A DNA stretch of 64,000 bases from the NCBI RefSeq assembly GCF_004564135.1, contig NZ_CP038255.1, positions 2,963,501 to 3,027,500 of the forward strand, in the 5' to 3' direction. Position 1 is the stretch's first letter. Each line of letters starts with the position of its first letter. The stretch is from Terasakiella sp. SH-1. Lineage in GTDB: Bacteria > Pseudomonadota > Alphaproteobacteria > Rhodospirillales > Terasakiellaceae. The notes beneath the pieces are model-generated. The model was not told the origin of the DNA. It worked only from the letters and a program-made list of their open reading frames with translations, and ran no database searches. The translations under genes were made by a program, and so were the position numbers. This document shows positions 32,748-42,666 of the stretch, piece by piece.

Positions 32748-34022
32748 TTAGAGGCCAAGCCACTCAGCTTTACGCTCGAGCTTCGCATCAAACAGTTTCG
32801 TCATGCCAATTGTGCCGTCTTTCAGCAGCTGCGGAACAGTCTTGGACGGATCAGCATCAGCTTTTACGTTTGCTTGGTAAACGTAAACATCCATGTGACC
32901 ACGATGGTCAGTTGCTGTCCACGTACCCGCCGGGCAAACGCCTTCAAGGCCAGCCGGGATCCAGTCAGACTTCTGATACATCCCTTTTTTGATGTTCTCG
33001 CCTTTGATCCCACCGTTCTGAGCAGCCCATTCCATGGCTTCTTTCATGTAGAAGAAGGAACAGACGCCACGTACATAGTGAACGTTGTGGTGATCTTGAT
33101 TAGAACCAGCAGCGTTGATTGCTTTCACCAGTTTCATACCCGGTACATCTGCGTTAAAGGCCGCAGCACCCATCGGGAAGACAACGCCGTCAGCCGCTTT
33201 ACCAGCCGCTTTCATTACGTTTTCGTCCATACCCCAAACGTTTGTGATGAACTGAACGTTTGCACCAACAGCCTTACAGGATTTCAGCAGAGAAATACCC
33301 GAACCGCCAGTGTTTGCCAGATACGCATACTGTGCGCCAGACTCTTTCAGTGACAGACACTGCGCTTTAAAGTCACCAGCTTTCATAGAGTATACGATGT
33401 TGTTGCCAACTTCGAAGCCCAGATCAGCAGCGTAGCCGTTTGCCGCTTTTTTCGCAGCATTCGGGTACGGGTGGTTGTCGCCCATGAAGACGAATTTCGG
33501 CTTGGCAATGCCTTTTTTCTTCGCATCAGCTGCAGCCCACTGGATTACAGCGCGCGCGCCATCAGAATAAGACGGGCCAGCGAAGAAGTTGTACGGTGCA
33601 CCTTTTTTCACATGGTCAGACTTACCAGTCGGGTCCTGCAGGTGAGCAGAATAAGACGCAGAATAGTAAGGGATCTTGTCACGGCCAACAAAACCAACCA
33701 GTGCTTCGGTATCAGCTGTACCCCAGCCCTGAATGACAACCGCGCCCGCAGATTTCCATTTTTTGTACTGACCAATGGCTTGCGGTGCTTTGTAACCGTA
33801 ATCCACTGTGTCCAGTTCAATCATTTTACCCGCAATACCACCATTGGCATTGATGTAAGCTGCTGCATCTTTTTTACCTTGTGTAAAAGGCTTGGATACA
33901 GAAGCCGTCGGGCCAGTCAAGTCAGCCAGGTTTGCAATCAGAAGCTTGTCAGCAGCCAGTGCGGAACCGGCAAAAGCAACTGCAGTAGAAGTGGCCAACA
34001 GACCTGTCATAAATTTGCGCAT
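32748..34022 (-). CDS. livK: ABC transporter periplasmic substrate-binding protein (LivK type)
   Basis: 424 residues. It has a clean signal peptide (MRKFMTGLLATSTAVAFAGS, cleavage after ALA). The mature part is a type I periplasmic fold (LIANLADLTGPTASVSKPFTQGKKDAAAYINANGGIAGKMIEL). It binds the substrate of the liv-like importer; whether this is an amino acid, an aromatic acid or a short-chain acid cannot be told from sequence, and the flanking CoA ligases favour an organic acid. Confidence 0.9.
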   Translation of the reverse strand: MRKFMTGLLATSTAVAFAGSALAADKLLIANLADLTGPTASVSKPFTQGKKDAAAYINANGGIAGKMIELDTVDYGYKAPQAIGQYKKWKSAGAVVIQGWGTADTEALVGFVGRDKIPYYSASYSAHLQDPTGKSDHVKKGAPYNFFAGPSYSDGARAVIQWAAADAKKKGIAKPKFVFMGDNHPYPNAAKKAANGYAADLGFEVGNNIVYSMKAGDFKAQCLSLKESGAQYAYLANTGGSGISLLKSCKAVGANVQFITNVWGMDENVMKAAGKAADGVVFPMGAAAFNADVPGMKLVKAINAAGSNQDHHNVHYVRGVCSFFYMKEAMEWAAQNGGIKGENIKKGMYQKSDWIPAGLEGVCPAGTWTATDHRGHMDVYVYQANVKADADPSKTVPQLLKDGTIGMTKLFDAKLERKAEWLGL

Positions 34023-34119
34023 GTAATGCGTCTCCCTTTAATAAAGTTAACCTTCCTGTAGAGGTGATCTGGGGCATTTATTTTTGCTTTTATCGCCCCA
34101 ATATTTCGAACAAATCGAA

Positions 34120-35208
34120 TTAGTACGAGAATGGGTAAAGCTTCCAATAAGCCTTGGTCATTCTCCAGCGGTGGGCCAGCCCTTCCGGTTCAAAGATCAG
34201 GAACAGGACAATTGCCAAACCAACCGTCATTTCTTTTAAGAAGTTGATGCCATCCATAAAGCCGGAGCCAACACCGGGAATAGCAGATGCCATACCCGCA
34301 GCCCCTTGCATGATCTCTGGCAAGAGAACCATGAAAACTGTCCCCATCATTGAGCCCATGACACTGCCCAAACCACCGATGATGATCATACCGATGAACT
34401 GAATGGACAGCAGCAGGTTGAAGCTTTCAACCGATACATATTGGAGGTAATGAGCATAAAGCGCACCCGCCACACCGGCATAGAAAGAGGAAATACCGAA
34501 AGACAAAACACGGTACCATGTCAGGTTAATACCCATGACTTCGGCCGACAGATAGTGGTCACGGACCGCAACAAAGGCACGACCATCACGTGAGCGCATC
34601 AGGTTTGATGCACCGATATACATGATCACCACATAGACCAGAACCACATAGTAGTAGCTACGGTCCGTATCAAGGGCAAAACCGAAGATCTCGAACGGGT
34701 TGGCCAAGGCACCGGCAGAACCACCTGTGAACCATTCTGCACGGGCAAAGAAGTCTTCCAGAATGAACTGGGACGCCAGCGTTGCAATGGCAAGGTAGAG
34801 ACCTTTAATACGCGCAGCCGGCATACCGAACATCATCCCCACAGCCATAGTCAGCAAACCTGCCAACGGAATGGTGAAGAAAACCGGGATGGAGAATTCG
34901 TTGCTCATCCAGGCTGAGGCAAAGGCACCAAAGCCGAAGAATGCTGCGTGCCCCAGTGAAATCTGACCGGTAAAACCAACCAGAATGTTCAGGCCCAATG
35001 CCCCGATGGACATGTAACCAATCTGGATCATCAGGGACAGCATGAAGTCACTGACGAAGCTGAACTCACCGATTTGCAGTGGGGCGATGATACACAGGAT
35101 CACCCCCATCATTGCAAATTTTTTGGACGTAGGCGTCGGAAAGATGGTTGTATCTTTCTCGTAGGTGGTGCGGAATTCACCGCACCGCATCATGTTATAA
35201 CCAGCCAT
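34120..35208 (-). CDS. livM: ABC transporter permease LivM
   Basis: 362 residues with about ten membrane helices. The conserved LNILVGFTGQISLGHAAFFGFGAF and GRAFVAVRDHYLSAEVMGINLTWYRVLSFGISSFYAGVAGALYAHYL coupling motifs identify LivM. The start lies 5 bases after the frame-restored livH stop at 35214-35216, showing that the two genes were originally joined tightly. Confidence 0.93.
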   Translation of the reverse strand: MAGYNMMRCGEFRTTYEKDTTIFPTPTSKKFAMMGVILCIIAPLQIGEFSFVSDFMLSLMIQIGYMSIGALGLNILVGFTGQISLGHAAFFGFGAFASAWMSNEFSIPVFFTIPLAGLLTMAVGMMFGMPAARIKGLYLAIATLASQFILEDFFARAEWFTGGSAGALANPFEIFGFALDTDRSYYYVVLVYVVIMYIGASNLMRSRDGRAFVAVRDHYLSAEVMGINLTWYRVLSFGISSFYAGVAGALYAHYLQYVSVESFNLLLSIQFIGMIIIGGLGSVMGSMMGTVFMVLLPEIMQGAAGMASAIPGVGSGFMDGINFLKEMTVGLAIVLFLIFEPEGLAHRWRMTKAYWKLYPFSY

Positions 35209-35213
35209 CTTTC

Positions 35214-36106
35214 TTATACTCGCTCAATATCTTTTGTACCAAACAGACCGTAAGGTTTGATCATCAGAATGATAACCAGCACGTAGAACGGTGCGATTGT
35301 GTAAAGTTGCCAACCTGGAACCACTGGCTATCTGCAAATTCTGCAAAGTTTTCCAGCAGGCCGATGATGATGCCGCCAACGATGGCACCCACGATTGAGT
35401 CCAGACCGCCAAGGATTACCGCCGGGAATACTTTGATCCCGATGAAGGCCAAGGTGTCAGACACACCGTTCACAATCCCGATAACCACACCGGCAACCGC
35501 AGACACAACAGCGGAGATCGCCCAGGCCATGGCAAATACGTTTTTCACGGAAATACCCAGTGATTGCGCAACCTGTTGGTCAAAGGCTGTGGCACGCATG
35601 GCGAGGCCATGTTTGGATGTTTTAAAGAACCAGGCAAAACCCACCATGATGAAGAGTGATATAATCAAACTCATGATATAGGCGCTCTGGATCTGGAAGC
35701 CCCAGAACTGGACAGTTTCCGTATCAAACACTTTCGGGAAAGGCTGTACGTCCACACCGAACATCCATTTCATACCCGCCTGGAAGAACAGGGACAGACC
35801 GATAGTCACCATGATGACCGAGATAATCGGCTCGCCAATCATGGGGCGCAAAACGATGTTTTGAAGGGCAATACCAAAGACCGTCATAAAGGCCAGCGTA
35901 AAGAGGAAGCCAACCACAAAGGGCAACTGCCATTCCGTTAGGAAATACCAGCAGGCCCATGCACCGATGAGCAGGAACTCACCTTGGGCAAAGTTAACAA
36001 TCTGTGTTGATTTATAAATCAGAACGAAGCACATCGCGACCACACCGTAAAGTGCACCGATGATCAGCCCGTTCATAAGCAGCTGGATAAGTAGATCCCA
36101 ATTCAT
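35214..36106 (-). pseudogene. livH: ABC transporter permease LivH with a frameshift near its 3' end
   Basis: As read, the frame gives 280 residues (stop at 35264) ending abnormally NFTQSHRSTCWLSF. Adding one G between 35305 and 35306 (one C on the coding strand) restores a C-terminus of the expected kind (NLYTIAPFYVLVIILMIKPYG, then LFGTKDIERV) and moves the stop to 35214-35216, 5 bases before livM; the product would then be 297 residues. The rest is a normal LivH: FVLIYKSTQIVNFAQGEFLLIGAW and the coupling loop MRATAFDQQVAQSLGI. It is either a true mutation removing the last helix or a sequencing error; the latter is quite possible because all neighbours are intact. Confidence 0.85.
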
Positions 36107-36121
36107 TTTAGTCGTCCTCCC

Positions 36122-38056
36122 TTATTCAGCCGCAGCTTTTGTTTGTTGAGGAATTGCACCGTCCATGGATTCCACCATAAGGTCGGTCACGATGTGCGAC
36201 TTGGAGCCATCCTGGAAGGTAATCATCGTATCAATATGCACTTCCGGCTTGTCTTCATAGATCGCATCAATAACGTCAGCGTATTTCTCCGCCACCACTT
36301 TACGGCGGACCTTACGTGTCCGTGTCAGCTCGCCATCATCGGCATCCAGCTCTTTATAAAGAAGCACGAACTTCTTGATTTGCTGGGCCTCTGGCAGGGT
36401 CGCGTTTACCTGTTCAATCTCTTTCTTCACCGCTTCATAAACCGGTGCCAGTGACGACAGATTGGTGTAGTTGGTGAAAGCAATCTGATTTTGCTCTGCC
36501 CATTTTGAGACGATGGAGAAACGGATACAAATCAGGGCCGAGAGATACGGGCGATCCTTACCCAAAATCACAGCTTCACCCACATAAGGGGAGAACTTGA
36601 GTTTATTCTCAATAAACTGCGGGGAGAAGCGAATACCTGTAGATGTTTCCGCCAAATCCTTGATCCGGTCAATCACCACCAGGTGGCCGTTTTCTTTCTT
36701 GAAGTAACCCGCATCACCTGTATGCATCCAGCCATCACGCACATCTTCCTTAGTGGCTTCTTCATTTTTGTAGTAGCCGAGGAACATACCTGTGTTTTTG
36801 GAAACAATTTCACCAACACCTTCTTCATCCGGATTGATGATCTTGATTTCGGAATTCTCAAACGGATGACCGACAGAATCGAAATCAATGTCATTGCCAC
36901 GGTGAATGGTATAGGCACCGGCCATTTCTGTTTGACCGTACAGCTGTTTCAGCGGCACACCCATGGCGAGGAAGAAGCGGAATGTATCCGGCCCCATCGC
37001 TGCACCACCTGTGGCGGCTGAACGCAGGTTGGTGAAACCAAGACGGTCACGCAAGGCGCGGAACAGGATGAAGTCAGCCAGTTTGGAACGTTCACCACGA
37101 TCCAGCGCTTCCATACCCAGCTTCATGCCCCAGTTAAACATTTTCTGTTTAAACGGTGTGGAGTCCATCATGCGAGCCTTCACGTCTGCGGCGATATTTT
37201 CCCACACACGCGGGGCCAACAAAACGAAGCTTGGGCCAATTTCGCGAAGATCGGACATCATTGTTTCCGGTTCTTCCACGAAGTTGACAATCACACGGGC
37301 CACAAGGGCCTGAGAGACCACATACATCTGTTCCATAATCCACGGCAGTGGCAGAACAGAAACATAGTTATCACCCGGCTTTTTGTCATCCGCTTCAAGA
37401 TAGGCAATGGTGTGATCCAAGAACGGACCGGACTGCAACATGGTCAGCTTCGGATTAGATGTTGTCCCTGATGTCGTACACAGAATAGACACGTCATCAG
37501 CATGGCCCTTATCCACCAGATCGTCATAGATCTTTGGATTTTTCACCAATGCCTCACGGGCCATGTCTTTGAGCTTTGCATGATCCAGAAGACGCTCATC
37601 ATCATATTTACGCATGCCACGTGGGTCGCAATAAACGATATGCTTGATGGAAGTCACATCTTCCAGTTCCAGCAGCTTATCCACCTGCTCTTCATCTTCT
37701 GCGATAACGACTTTTGTTTCCGCATAATTGATCAGGTAAGAAGCTTCCGGGCCTAAGGAATCTTCGTAAATCCCCATGGACATGGACCCAATGGCCTGGG
37801 CTGCCACTTCGCCCCACACCCATTCCGGGCGGTTTTTACCAAGAAGGCCGACCGTATCGCCCTTCCCGCAGCCCAACACATGCATCCCCACAGCCAGAAG
37901 CTTTACTTCTTCGTGGTAGTCAGCCCATGTGAATTCATTCCAGATACCGAATTCTTTTTCGCGCATGGCGACGTCATTCGGCCAATTTTGTGCATTGTAG
38001 CGCAAGATTTTGGGGAACGTATCATGCACCTTAATGTCGCAATATTGATTGCTCAT
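36122..38056 (-). CDS. AMP-binding long-chain acyl-CoA synthetase-type ligase
   Basis: 644 residues. P-loop ILCTTSGTTSNPKLTM, A5 motif KQLYGQTEMAGAYTIHR, and the hinge/lysine region DGWMHTGDAGYFKKENGHLVVIDRIKDLAETSTGIRFSPQFIENKLK mark the FadD/FAA1-like group that tolerates long or bulky acids. It forms acyl-CoA via an acyl-adenylate. Inserted between livG and livH in the operon; this insertion of a synthetase in a liv cluster recurs in alphaproteobacteria and suggests activation of the transported acid. Confidence 0.9.
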   Translation of the reverse strand: MSNQYCDIKVHDTFPKILRYNAQNWPNDVAMREKEFGIWNEFTWADYHEEVKLLAVGMHVLGCGKGDTVGLLGKNRPEWVWGEVAAQAIGSMSMGIYEDSLGPEASYLINYAETKVVIAEDEEQVDKLLELEDVTSIKHIVYCDPRGMRKYDDERLLDHAKLKDMAREALVKNPKIYDDLVDKGHADDVSILCTTSGTTSNPKLTMLQSGPFLDHTIAYLEADDKKPGDNYVSVLPLPWIMEQMYVVSQALVARVIVNFVEEPETMMSDLREIGPSFVLLAPRVWENIAADVKARMMDSTPFKQKMFNWGMKLGMEALDRGERSKLADFILFRALRDRLGFTNLRSAATGGAAMGPDTFRFFLAMGVPLKQLYGQTEMAGAYTIHRGNDIDFDSVGHPFENSEIKIINPDEEGVGEIVSKNTGMFLGYYKNEEATKEDVRDGWMHTGDAGYFKKENGHLVVIDRIKDLAETSTGIRFSPQFIENKLKFSPYVGEAVILGKDRPYLSALICIRFSIVSKWAEQNQIAFTNYTNLSSLAPVYEAVKKEIEQVNATLPEAQQIKKFVLLYKELDADDGELTRTRKVRRKVVAEKYADVIDAIYEDKPEVHIDTMITFQDGSKSHIVTDLMVESMDGAIPQQTKAAAE

Positions 38057-38869
38057 TTAAGCCACCTCGCCTGAAACTTCGTCAGCGTCATCTTCTTCAC
38101 CGAGGTAAGCGCGCTTAACGTAATCGTTGCTCATAATTTCATGGGGCAGGCCCTCGGCAATATTCTTACCAAAGTCCAGAACCATCACGCGTTCAGAAAT
38201 GTCCATGACCACACCCATATCGTGTTCGATCATGATCACCGTCATGCCCCATTCTTCATTGAGGTCAACGATGTAACGCGCCATATCTTCTTTTTCTTCC
38301 AGGTTCATCCCGGCCATTGGCTCATCCAGCAAGATCAGGTCTGGACGCAGGGCTACGGCACGAGCAAGCTCAACACGCTTGCGCAGACCATAAGACAGCG
38401 TACCTGCCACAGACTTGCGGATATGGGAGATTTCCAGAAAGTCGATAATATCTTCGGCTTCACGACGGTGGATAAGCTCTTCTTTCTGCGCCCCACCGAC
38501 CCAATAGGCCATACCGTTCAAAAAGTTATTTTTCATCAGGTGGTGGCGACCAACCATGATGTTATCCAGAACCGTCATGTGCGAGAACAGGGCCAGGTTT
38601 TGGAACGTACGCCCCATACCCAGTTCAGCACGATGGTTCGGTGTCATTTTCGTAACTTCTTGTCCCTTGAACTTAATGGACCCTTCCTGCGGCGAATAAC
38701 GCCCGGATACACAGTTCAAAAGAGATGTCTTCCCCGCACCGTTCGGCCCGATGATGGAAAACAATTCACCTTGTTTTACATTGAAGCTGACATTGCTCAG
38801 CGCACGGACACCGCCAAAACGCAAGGAAATGTCATCAACTTCCAAAATGGGCGTATTTTGCCCTGTCAT
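38057..38869 (-). CDS. livG: Branched-chain amino acid-type ABC transporter, ATP-binding protein LivG
   Basis: 270 residues. Walker A GPNGAGKTS, signature LSYGLRKRVELARAVALRP, Walker B LILLDEPMAGMN and the switch His in VIMIEHDMGVV. First gene of the leftward operon; its stop abuts the acyl-CoA synthetase start directly. The upstream region carries several palindromes. Confidence 0.92.
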   Translation of the reverse strand: MTGQNTPILEVDDISLRFGGVRALSNVSFNVKQGELFSIIGPNGAGKTSLLNCVSGRYSPQEGSIKFKGQEVTKMTPNHRAELGMGRTFQNLALFSHMTVLDNIMVGRHHLMKNNFLNGMAYWVGGAQKEELIHRREAEDIIDFLEISHIRKSVAGTLSYGLRKRVELARAVALRPDLILLDEPMAGMNLEEKEDMARYIVDLNEEWGMTVIMIEHDMGVVMDISERVMVLDFGKNIAEGLPHEIMSNDYVKRAYLGEEDDADEVSGEVA

Positions 38870-38890
38870 CTACTTTCTCCCCGTCAGATC

Positions 38891-38985
38891 GTCTTTAACG
38901 TTAAAGACCATTTTAGTTGTCGTTTACGTCAACGTAACATTACCCTTCATCAAAGGAAACAAATAACCTTACGCTTACGTAAACG
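38891..38985. promoter_or_regulatory. Operator cluster upstream of the liv operon (LiuR-like)
   Basis: Perfect 18-bp palindrome GTCTTTAACGTTAAAGAC at 38891-38908; perfect 14-bp palindrome TTACGTCAACGTAA at 38924-38937; and TTACGCTTACGTAA at 38969-38982 followed by ACG. The second and third resemble sites described for LiuR, a MerR-type regulator of branched-chain amino acid and fatty acid use in proteobacteria. The match is recalled, not computed. Confidence 0.6.
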
Positions 38986-39114
38986 TCTTATTTGACTGTA
39001 GGAAGCCTAGCCCATAACTGTGAAGGGGCAATGCAGAGACTTTCAAGAAACCGATAAACTTTGTAAAGGAATGTAAAGTTCACCCTCACATCCAAGCTTT
39101 TCGCTAGCCTGTAG

Positions 39115-41178
39115 ATGAGTTACAACACAGGTATGGTAATGGGAAAAACATATAAAATTCTGGATAAACAGAAGATTAGCGCCCTTGATGGCCCTTCTCT
39201 GGATGCGCAACAATGGGCCTTTGTTCAAACGGGTCTGGAACATCTGGATGACGGTTTTTCCATTTTTGATACCGACCTTAAACTGGTTGCCTGGAATTCA
39301 AAATTCTTTGAGCTGACCGACTTTCCCATCGAGGAATTCAGCTATTACGGTGCCCCTTTTGAAAGCTTCATTCGCTATAATGCTGAACGGGGAGAATACG
39401 GTCAGTTTCCGGTAGAAGACATTATTGCCGATACCGTGGCCGAAGCTCGTAAATTTCAGCCTCATGTCATGGAACGCGAACGCCCAAACGGCATGATTTT
39501 GGAAGTGCGCGGCAATCCCATGCCCGGTGGTGGCTTTGTCACTGTTTACAAAGACATCACTGAACGTAAAAAAGCCGAACGCTACCTTCGCCAAGCCAAT
39601 GATGAGCTGGAAGCCCGCGTTCAATCACGCACTGCCGAACTGAACGAAGCCCTTAAGGCCCTTAAGAAATCAGAAGAACAAATCCGTCTGATTGCCGATA
39701 CGGTCCCTGCCCTCATTGGATATGTCGATAAAAACCAGACCTATACCTTTGCCAATAAACAATATGAAGACTGGTTTGGCCGCAGCCCGGACAAGCTTGT
39801 GGGAAAGTCAGCCAAAGAAGTTCTGGGTGATCAAATCTATCGTGATCAGCTTTCCTGCATTCATGCAGCCTTAAATGGCGAAGAAGCCTCACGCGAATTT
39901 ATTCTAACCATGTCTGACGGGCGCGAGATTAATGCGCTTGTATCTTATATTCCCCATAAAAATAAAGAGGGAAAAGTCTGGGGCTATTTTGTTTTAGGTC
40001 AGGATGTCACCGATATTCGCAGTGCTGAATTTAAATTCCGCCAAGCCCAGAAAATGGAAGCCATCGGCCAACTCACCGGCGGGCTGTCCCATGATTTCAA
40101 CAACCTGCTGACTATTATCATCGGCAATCTATCCGTTTTACAAGAAGATGGCGAAAACGACCCTGCCCTGCTCGATATGGTTGACCCGGCACTGGATGCA
40201 GCACGCCGGGGTGGGGAACTGGTGAAGCAACTTCTTGCCTTTGCACGACGCCAGCCCCTTAAGCCTGCCTTAAGTGACCCTGGTGAATTGATTATCGGCA
40301 TGCAGGATTTGCTCAGCCGTGCGGTGGGCTCCCAAGTGGAACTTAGCCTACATGTCAATGAGAATGTCTGGCCCGTCCTGATTGATGCCCATCAGTTTGA
40401 AAACTCTATTCTAAATCTGTGCATCAATGCACGTGATGCCATGAACGGGGTTGGAAAAGTTTCGATCTTTGCTGAAAATGTCACCCTAAAAAGTGTCTTT
40501 TCGGATCGCAACATTGATGTCACACCGGGTGATTATGTGGTGATTTCCGTGGTGGATAATGGTTCTGGCATGCCACCTGAAATTATGGAACGAATTTTCG
40601 AACCCTTCTTCACGACCAAGGAAAAAGGGCCAAACAGTGGTCTGGGTCTATCCATGATTTATGGTTTTGTACGTCAATCCCAAGGTCATTTACAAGTCGA
40701 CAGCCAATTGGGTGAAGGCACACGTTTTCGCATGGTTCTGCCCCGTAGTCAGGAAACTCAAATCAGCGAAAAGAGCCAAAACCGCAATCACAATGTTCCA
40801 CAGGGGAGTGAAAGAATCCTTCTTGTCGAAGATGACCCCGGTGTGCGAGCCTTTGCCTCCAACAGCTTGCGCCGCCTTGGGTATGACGTGATTGCCGCCA
40901 GCGATGGTCACGAGGCCCTTGGAATTTTGGAACTGGATTCTCAGTTTGATCTGATTTTCTCTGATATTGAAATGCCCGGCGGTCTCAATGGCATTGAAAT
41001 GGTCGAACAAATCAGACACACGCTTCCTAAACTTCCTGTCTTGTTCATGTCAGGATATCCGGACAAAGTGATGGATCAAACGGGACGTGATCAAGAAGAA
41101 ATTGACCTTCTGGCCAAACCATTTGAACGGCTGGAACTGGCCAATCGCATCCGTCGGGCGCTTGATCGAAACAATTGA
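39115..41178 (+). CDS. PAS-containing hybrid sensor histidine kinase
   Basis: 687 residues, apparently cytoplasmic. Domain order: PAS (about 35-150, [28 protein letters not shown]), coiled coil (150-190), second PAS (190-305), dimerisation domain with phospho-acceptor His326 in [11 protein letters not shown], ATPase domain (about 420-545, with [11 protein letters not shown] and a GLGLSM box) and a receiver domain (about 565-685) with Asp617 in FSDIEMPGG. The start is uncertain: ATGs at 39115, 39133 and 39139 are all possible. Followed after 73 bp by a response regulator. The signal is unknown. Confidence 0.9.
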   Translation: MSYNTGMVMGKTYKILDKQKISALDGPSLDAQQWAFVQTGLEHLDDGFSIFDTDLKLVAWNSKFFELTDFPIEEFSYYGAPFESFIRYNAERGEYGQFPVEDIIADTVAEARKFQPHVMERERPNGMILEVRGNPMPGGGFVTVYKDITERKKAERYLRQANDELEARVQSRTAELNEALKALKKSEEQIRLIADTVPALIGYVDKNQTYTFANKQYEDWFGRSPDKLVGKSAKEVLGDQIYRDQLSCIHAALNGEEASREFILTMSDGREINALVSYIPHKNKEGKVWGYFVLGQDVTDIRSAEFKFRQAQKMEAIGQLTGGLSHDFNNLLTIIIGNLSVLQEDGENDPALLDMVDPALDAARRGGELVKQLLAFARRQPLKPALSDPGELIIGMQDLLSRAVGSQVELSLHVNENVWPVLIDAHQFENSILNLCINARDAMNGVGKVSIFAENVTLKSVFSDRNIDVTPGDYVVISVVDNGSGMPPEIMERIFEPFFTTKEKGPNSGLGLSMIYGFVRQSQGHLQVDSQLGEGTRFRMVLPRSQETQISEKSQNRNHNVPQGSERILLVEDDPGVRAFASNSLRRLGYDVIAASDGHEALGILELDSQFDLIFSDIEMPGGLNGIEMVEQIRHTLPKLPVLFMSGYPDKVMDQTGRDQEEIDLLAKPFERLELANRIRRALDRNN

Positions 41179-41251
41179 AATAAAAAGCCTTCTTTCAAGC
41201 ACACTAATCTTCATGTAAGATTTCAAATAAAACACAAACACAGGGACTAAA

Positions 41252-41974
41252 ATGACAGATACAGGTCATATTCTGATTGTTGATGACGAACCCCATATCT
41301 GTTCGTTGGTGGAACGCTGCCTGACAGGGGTTGGTTTTCGCGCAAGTTCGGCACAAAGCGGCGAAGAAATGAAAGCTGCTTTGGCCAAAGGCGATGTGGA
41401 TATGGTGGTGCTGGACCTGATGTTACAGGGGGAAGACGGCCTTGACCTGTTGCGCCAAATCCGTGGGGAAAACGAAATTCCGGTGATTATTCTGACCGGT
41501 ATGGGCGAAACAGCCGACATGGTCATTGGCTTGGAACTGGGCGCGGATGATTATATCTCCAAACCGTTTGAGCCCCGCGAATTGCGTGCCCGCGTGCGCA
41601 GTGTATTGCGTCGTTCCAAAGGGGCTTCTCAAAACACACCTAAAGGGGATGAGATTTCAGAAATGCGTTTTGCCGGATGGACACTGGATCGCATGGCACG
41701 CAAACTCATTGACCCCACAGGTACAGAGACCCCCTTAACAGCAGCACAATTTGACCTACTGACCGCCCTTGCCTGCCACCCCAATCGGGTACTGAGCCGG
41801 GACCAACTACTGGATTTGGCCCGTGGCCGGGAATCATCGCCTTTTGACCGTTCAATTGATGTCCATATCGGGCACTTGCGTCAAAAAATTGAAAAAGACC
41901 CCAAAGACCCGACCATGATCAAAACTGTTTATGGGGCAGGCTATATTTTCACCCCGACAGTGAATGTCTCCTAA
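41252..41974 (+). CDS. OmpR-family response regulator
   Basis: 240 residues. Receiver domain with Asp55 in VVLDLMLQGEDGLDLL, the acidic pair DDEP near the start, and KPFEPRELRARV; then an OmpR/PhoB winged helix (PLTAAQFDLLTALACHPNRVLSRDQLLDL... FDRSIDVHIGHLRQKIEKDP...IKTVYGAGYIF). Probably phosphorylated by the upstream hybrid kinase, though the kinase's own receiver means the route may be indirect. Confidence 0.92.
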   Translation: MTDTGHILIVDDEPHICSLVERCLTGVGFRASSAQSGEEMKAALAKGDVDMVVLDLMLQGEDGLDLLRQIRGENEIPVIILTGMGETADMVIGLELGADDYISKPFEPRELRARVRSVLRRSKGASQNTPKGDEISEMRFAGWTLDRMARKLIDPTGTETPLTAAQFDLLTALACHPNRVLSRDQLLDLARGRESSPFDRSIDVHIGHLRQKIEKDPKDPTMIKTVYGAGYIFTPTVNVS

Positions 41975-41981
41975 ATCAAAC

Positions 41982-42048
41982 GTCGTCCTCGCGAATGCGG
42001 GGACCTTATTCACTTGAGATAAAGATTCCCAATCAAGTTGGGAATGAC
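41982..42048. repeat. Intergenic palindromic repeat, copy E
   Basis: 67-bp copy between two convergent genes: GTCGTCCTCGCGAATGCGGGGA at the left, a longer spacer, then ATTCCCAA/TTGGGAAT and GAC. It may also act as the terminator for both genes, as no other is seen. Confidence 0.85.
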
Positions 42049-42054
42049 GCGAAG

Positions 42055-42666
42055 TCAGCTATTCACATTTTCAATCATCCAGCTCTCCCCACGGGCCGGG
42101 TCCTGAATATGGCTAAGTCGACTAAGCGATAAAGTTTCCACCTGAATATTAAGAGCTTTGGTCGGGGGAATATCCAGCGCTTGGGCAAGAGCTGCACGAA
42201 TAGTGCCGGCATGGGTGACACAGATGATCTCCTGGCCGGGGTATTTCTTCACCAAATGCGTAATGCAGTTCTGAACACGCCTGCACAACTGTTCAAAACT
42301 TTCCCCATCCGGCGGACAATGGCCTGCCGGATCATCCCAGAAAGTTTTAGCATCCGGGTCATCTTCCAGCTCATCCCATATCTTGCTTTGCCACAGGCCA
42401 AAATTCTGTTCCATCAATTCTTTATACGCCATCAACTTGGGCTTTTCTTCACGCTGTTCAGCAATGGCCTTAGCGGTTTTTTTTGTGCGCGACAGGGTCG
42501 ACGTAACCCACAGGGCCTCTTTGGGTAATTGGTCCGCCAAGGCTTTTAAACGGTCCGTATCTTTGAGGTTACAGCCCACATCACGCTGCCCGTAAATACG
42601 CCCCGGCATCATCGCTTTGACCGGGGCATGGCGTACCCAGTAAAACCGTGTGGTGGTCACACTCAT
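42055..42666 (-). CDS. cobC: Histidine phosphatase, probable alpha-ribazole phosphatase CobC
   Basis: 203 residues. Histidine-phosphatase fold with FYWVRHAPV (catalytic His in RHA) and the second-His region EIICVTHAGTIRAAL. The position immediately downstream of cobS, overlapping by four bases (ATGA), supports the cobalamin role: removal of the phosphate from alpha-ribazole 5'-phosphate or adenosylcobalamin phosphate. Fold certain, exact role from context. Confidence 0.85.
   Translation of the reverse strand: MSVTTTRFYWVRHAPVKAMMPGRIYGQRDVGCNLKDTDRLKALADQLPKEALWVTSTLSRTKKTAKAIAEQREEKPKLMAYKELMEQNFGLWQSKIWDELEDDPDAKTFWDDPAGHCPPDGESFEQLCRRVQNCITHLVKKYPGQEIICVTHAGTIRAALAQALDIPPTKALNIQVETLSLSRLSHIQDPARGESWMIENVNS

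Noticed and set aside
38141-38995. 284-codon open frame antisense to livG
   Set aside because: Shadow of livG; His/Gln/Phe-rich translation without any family feature, and it runs across the operator region.
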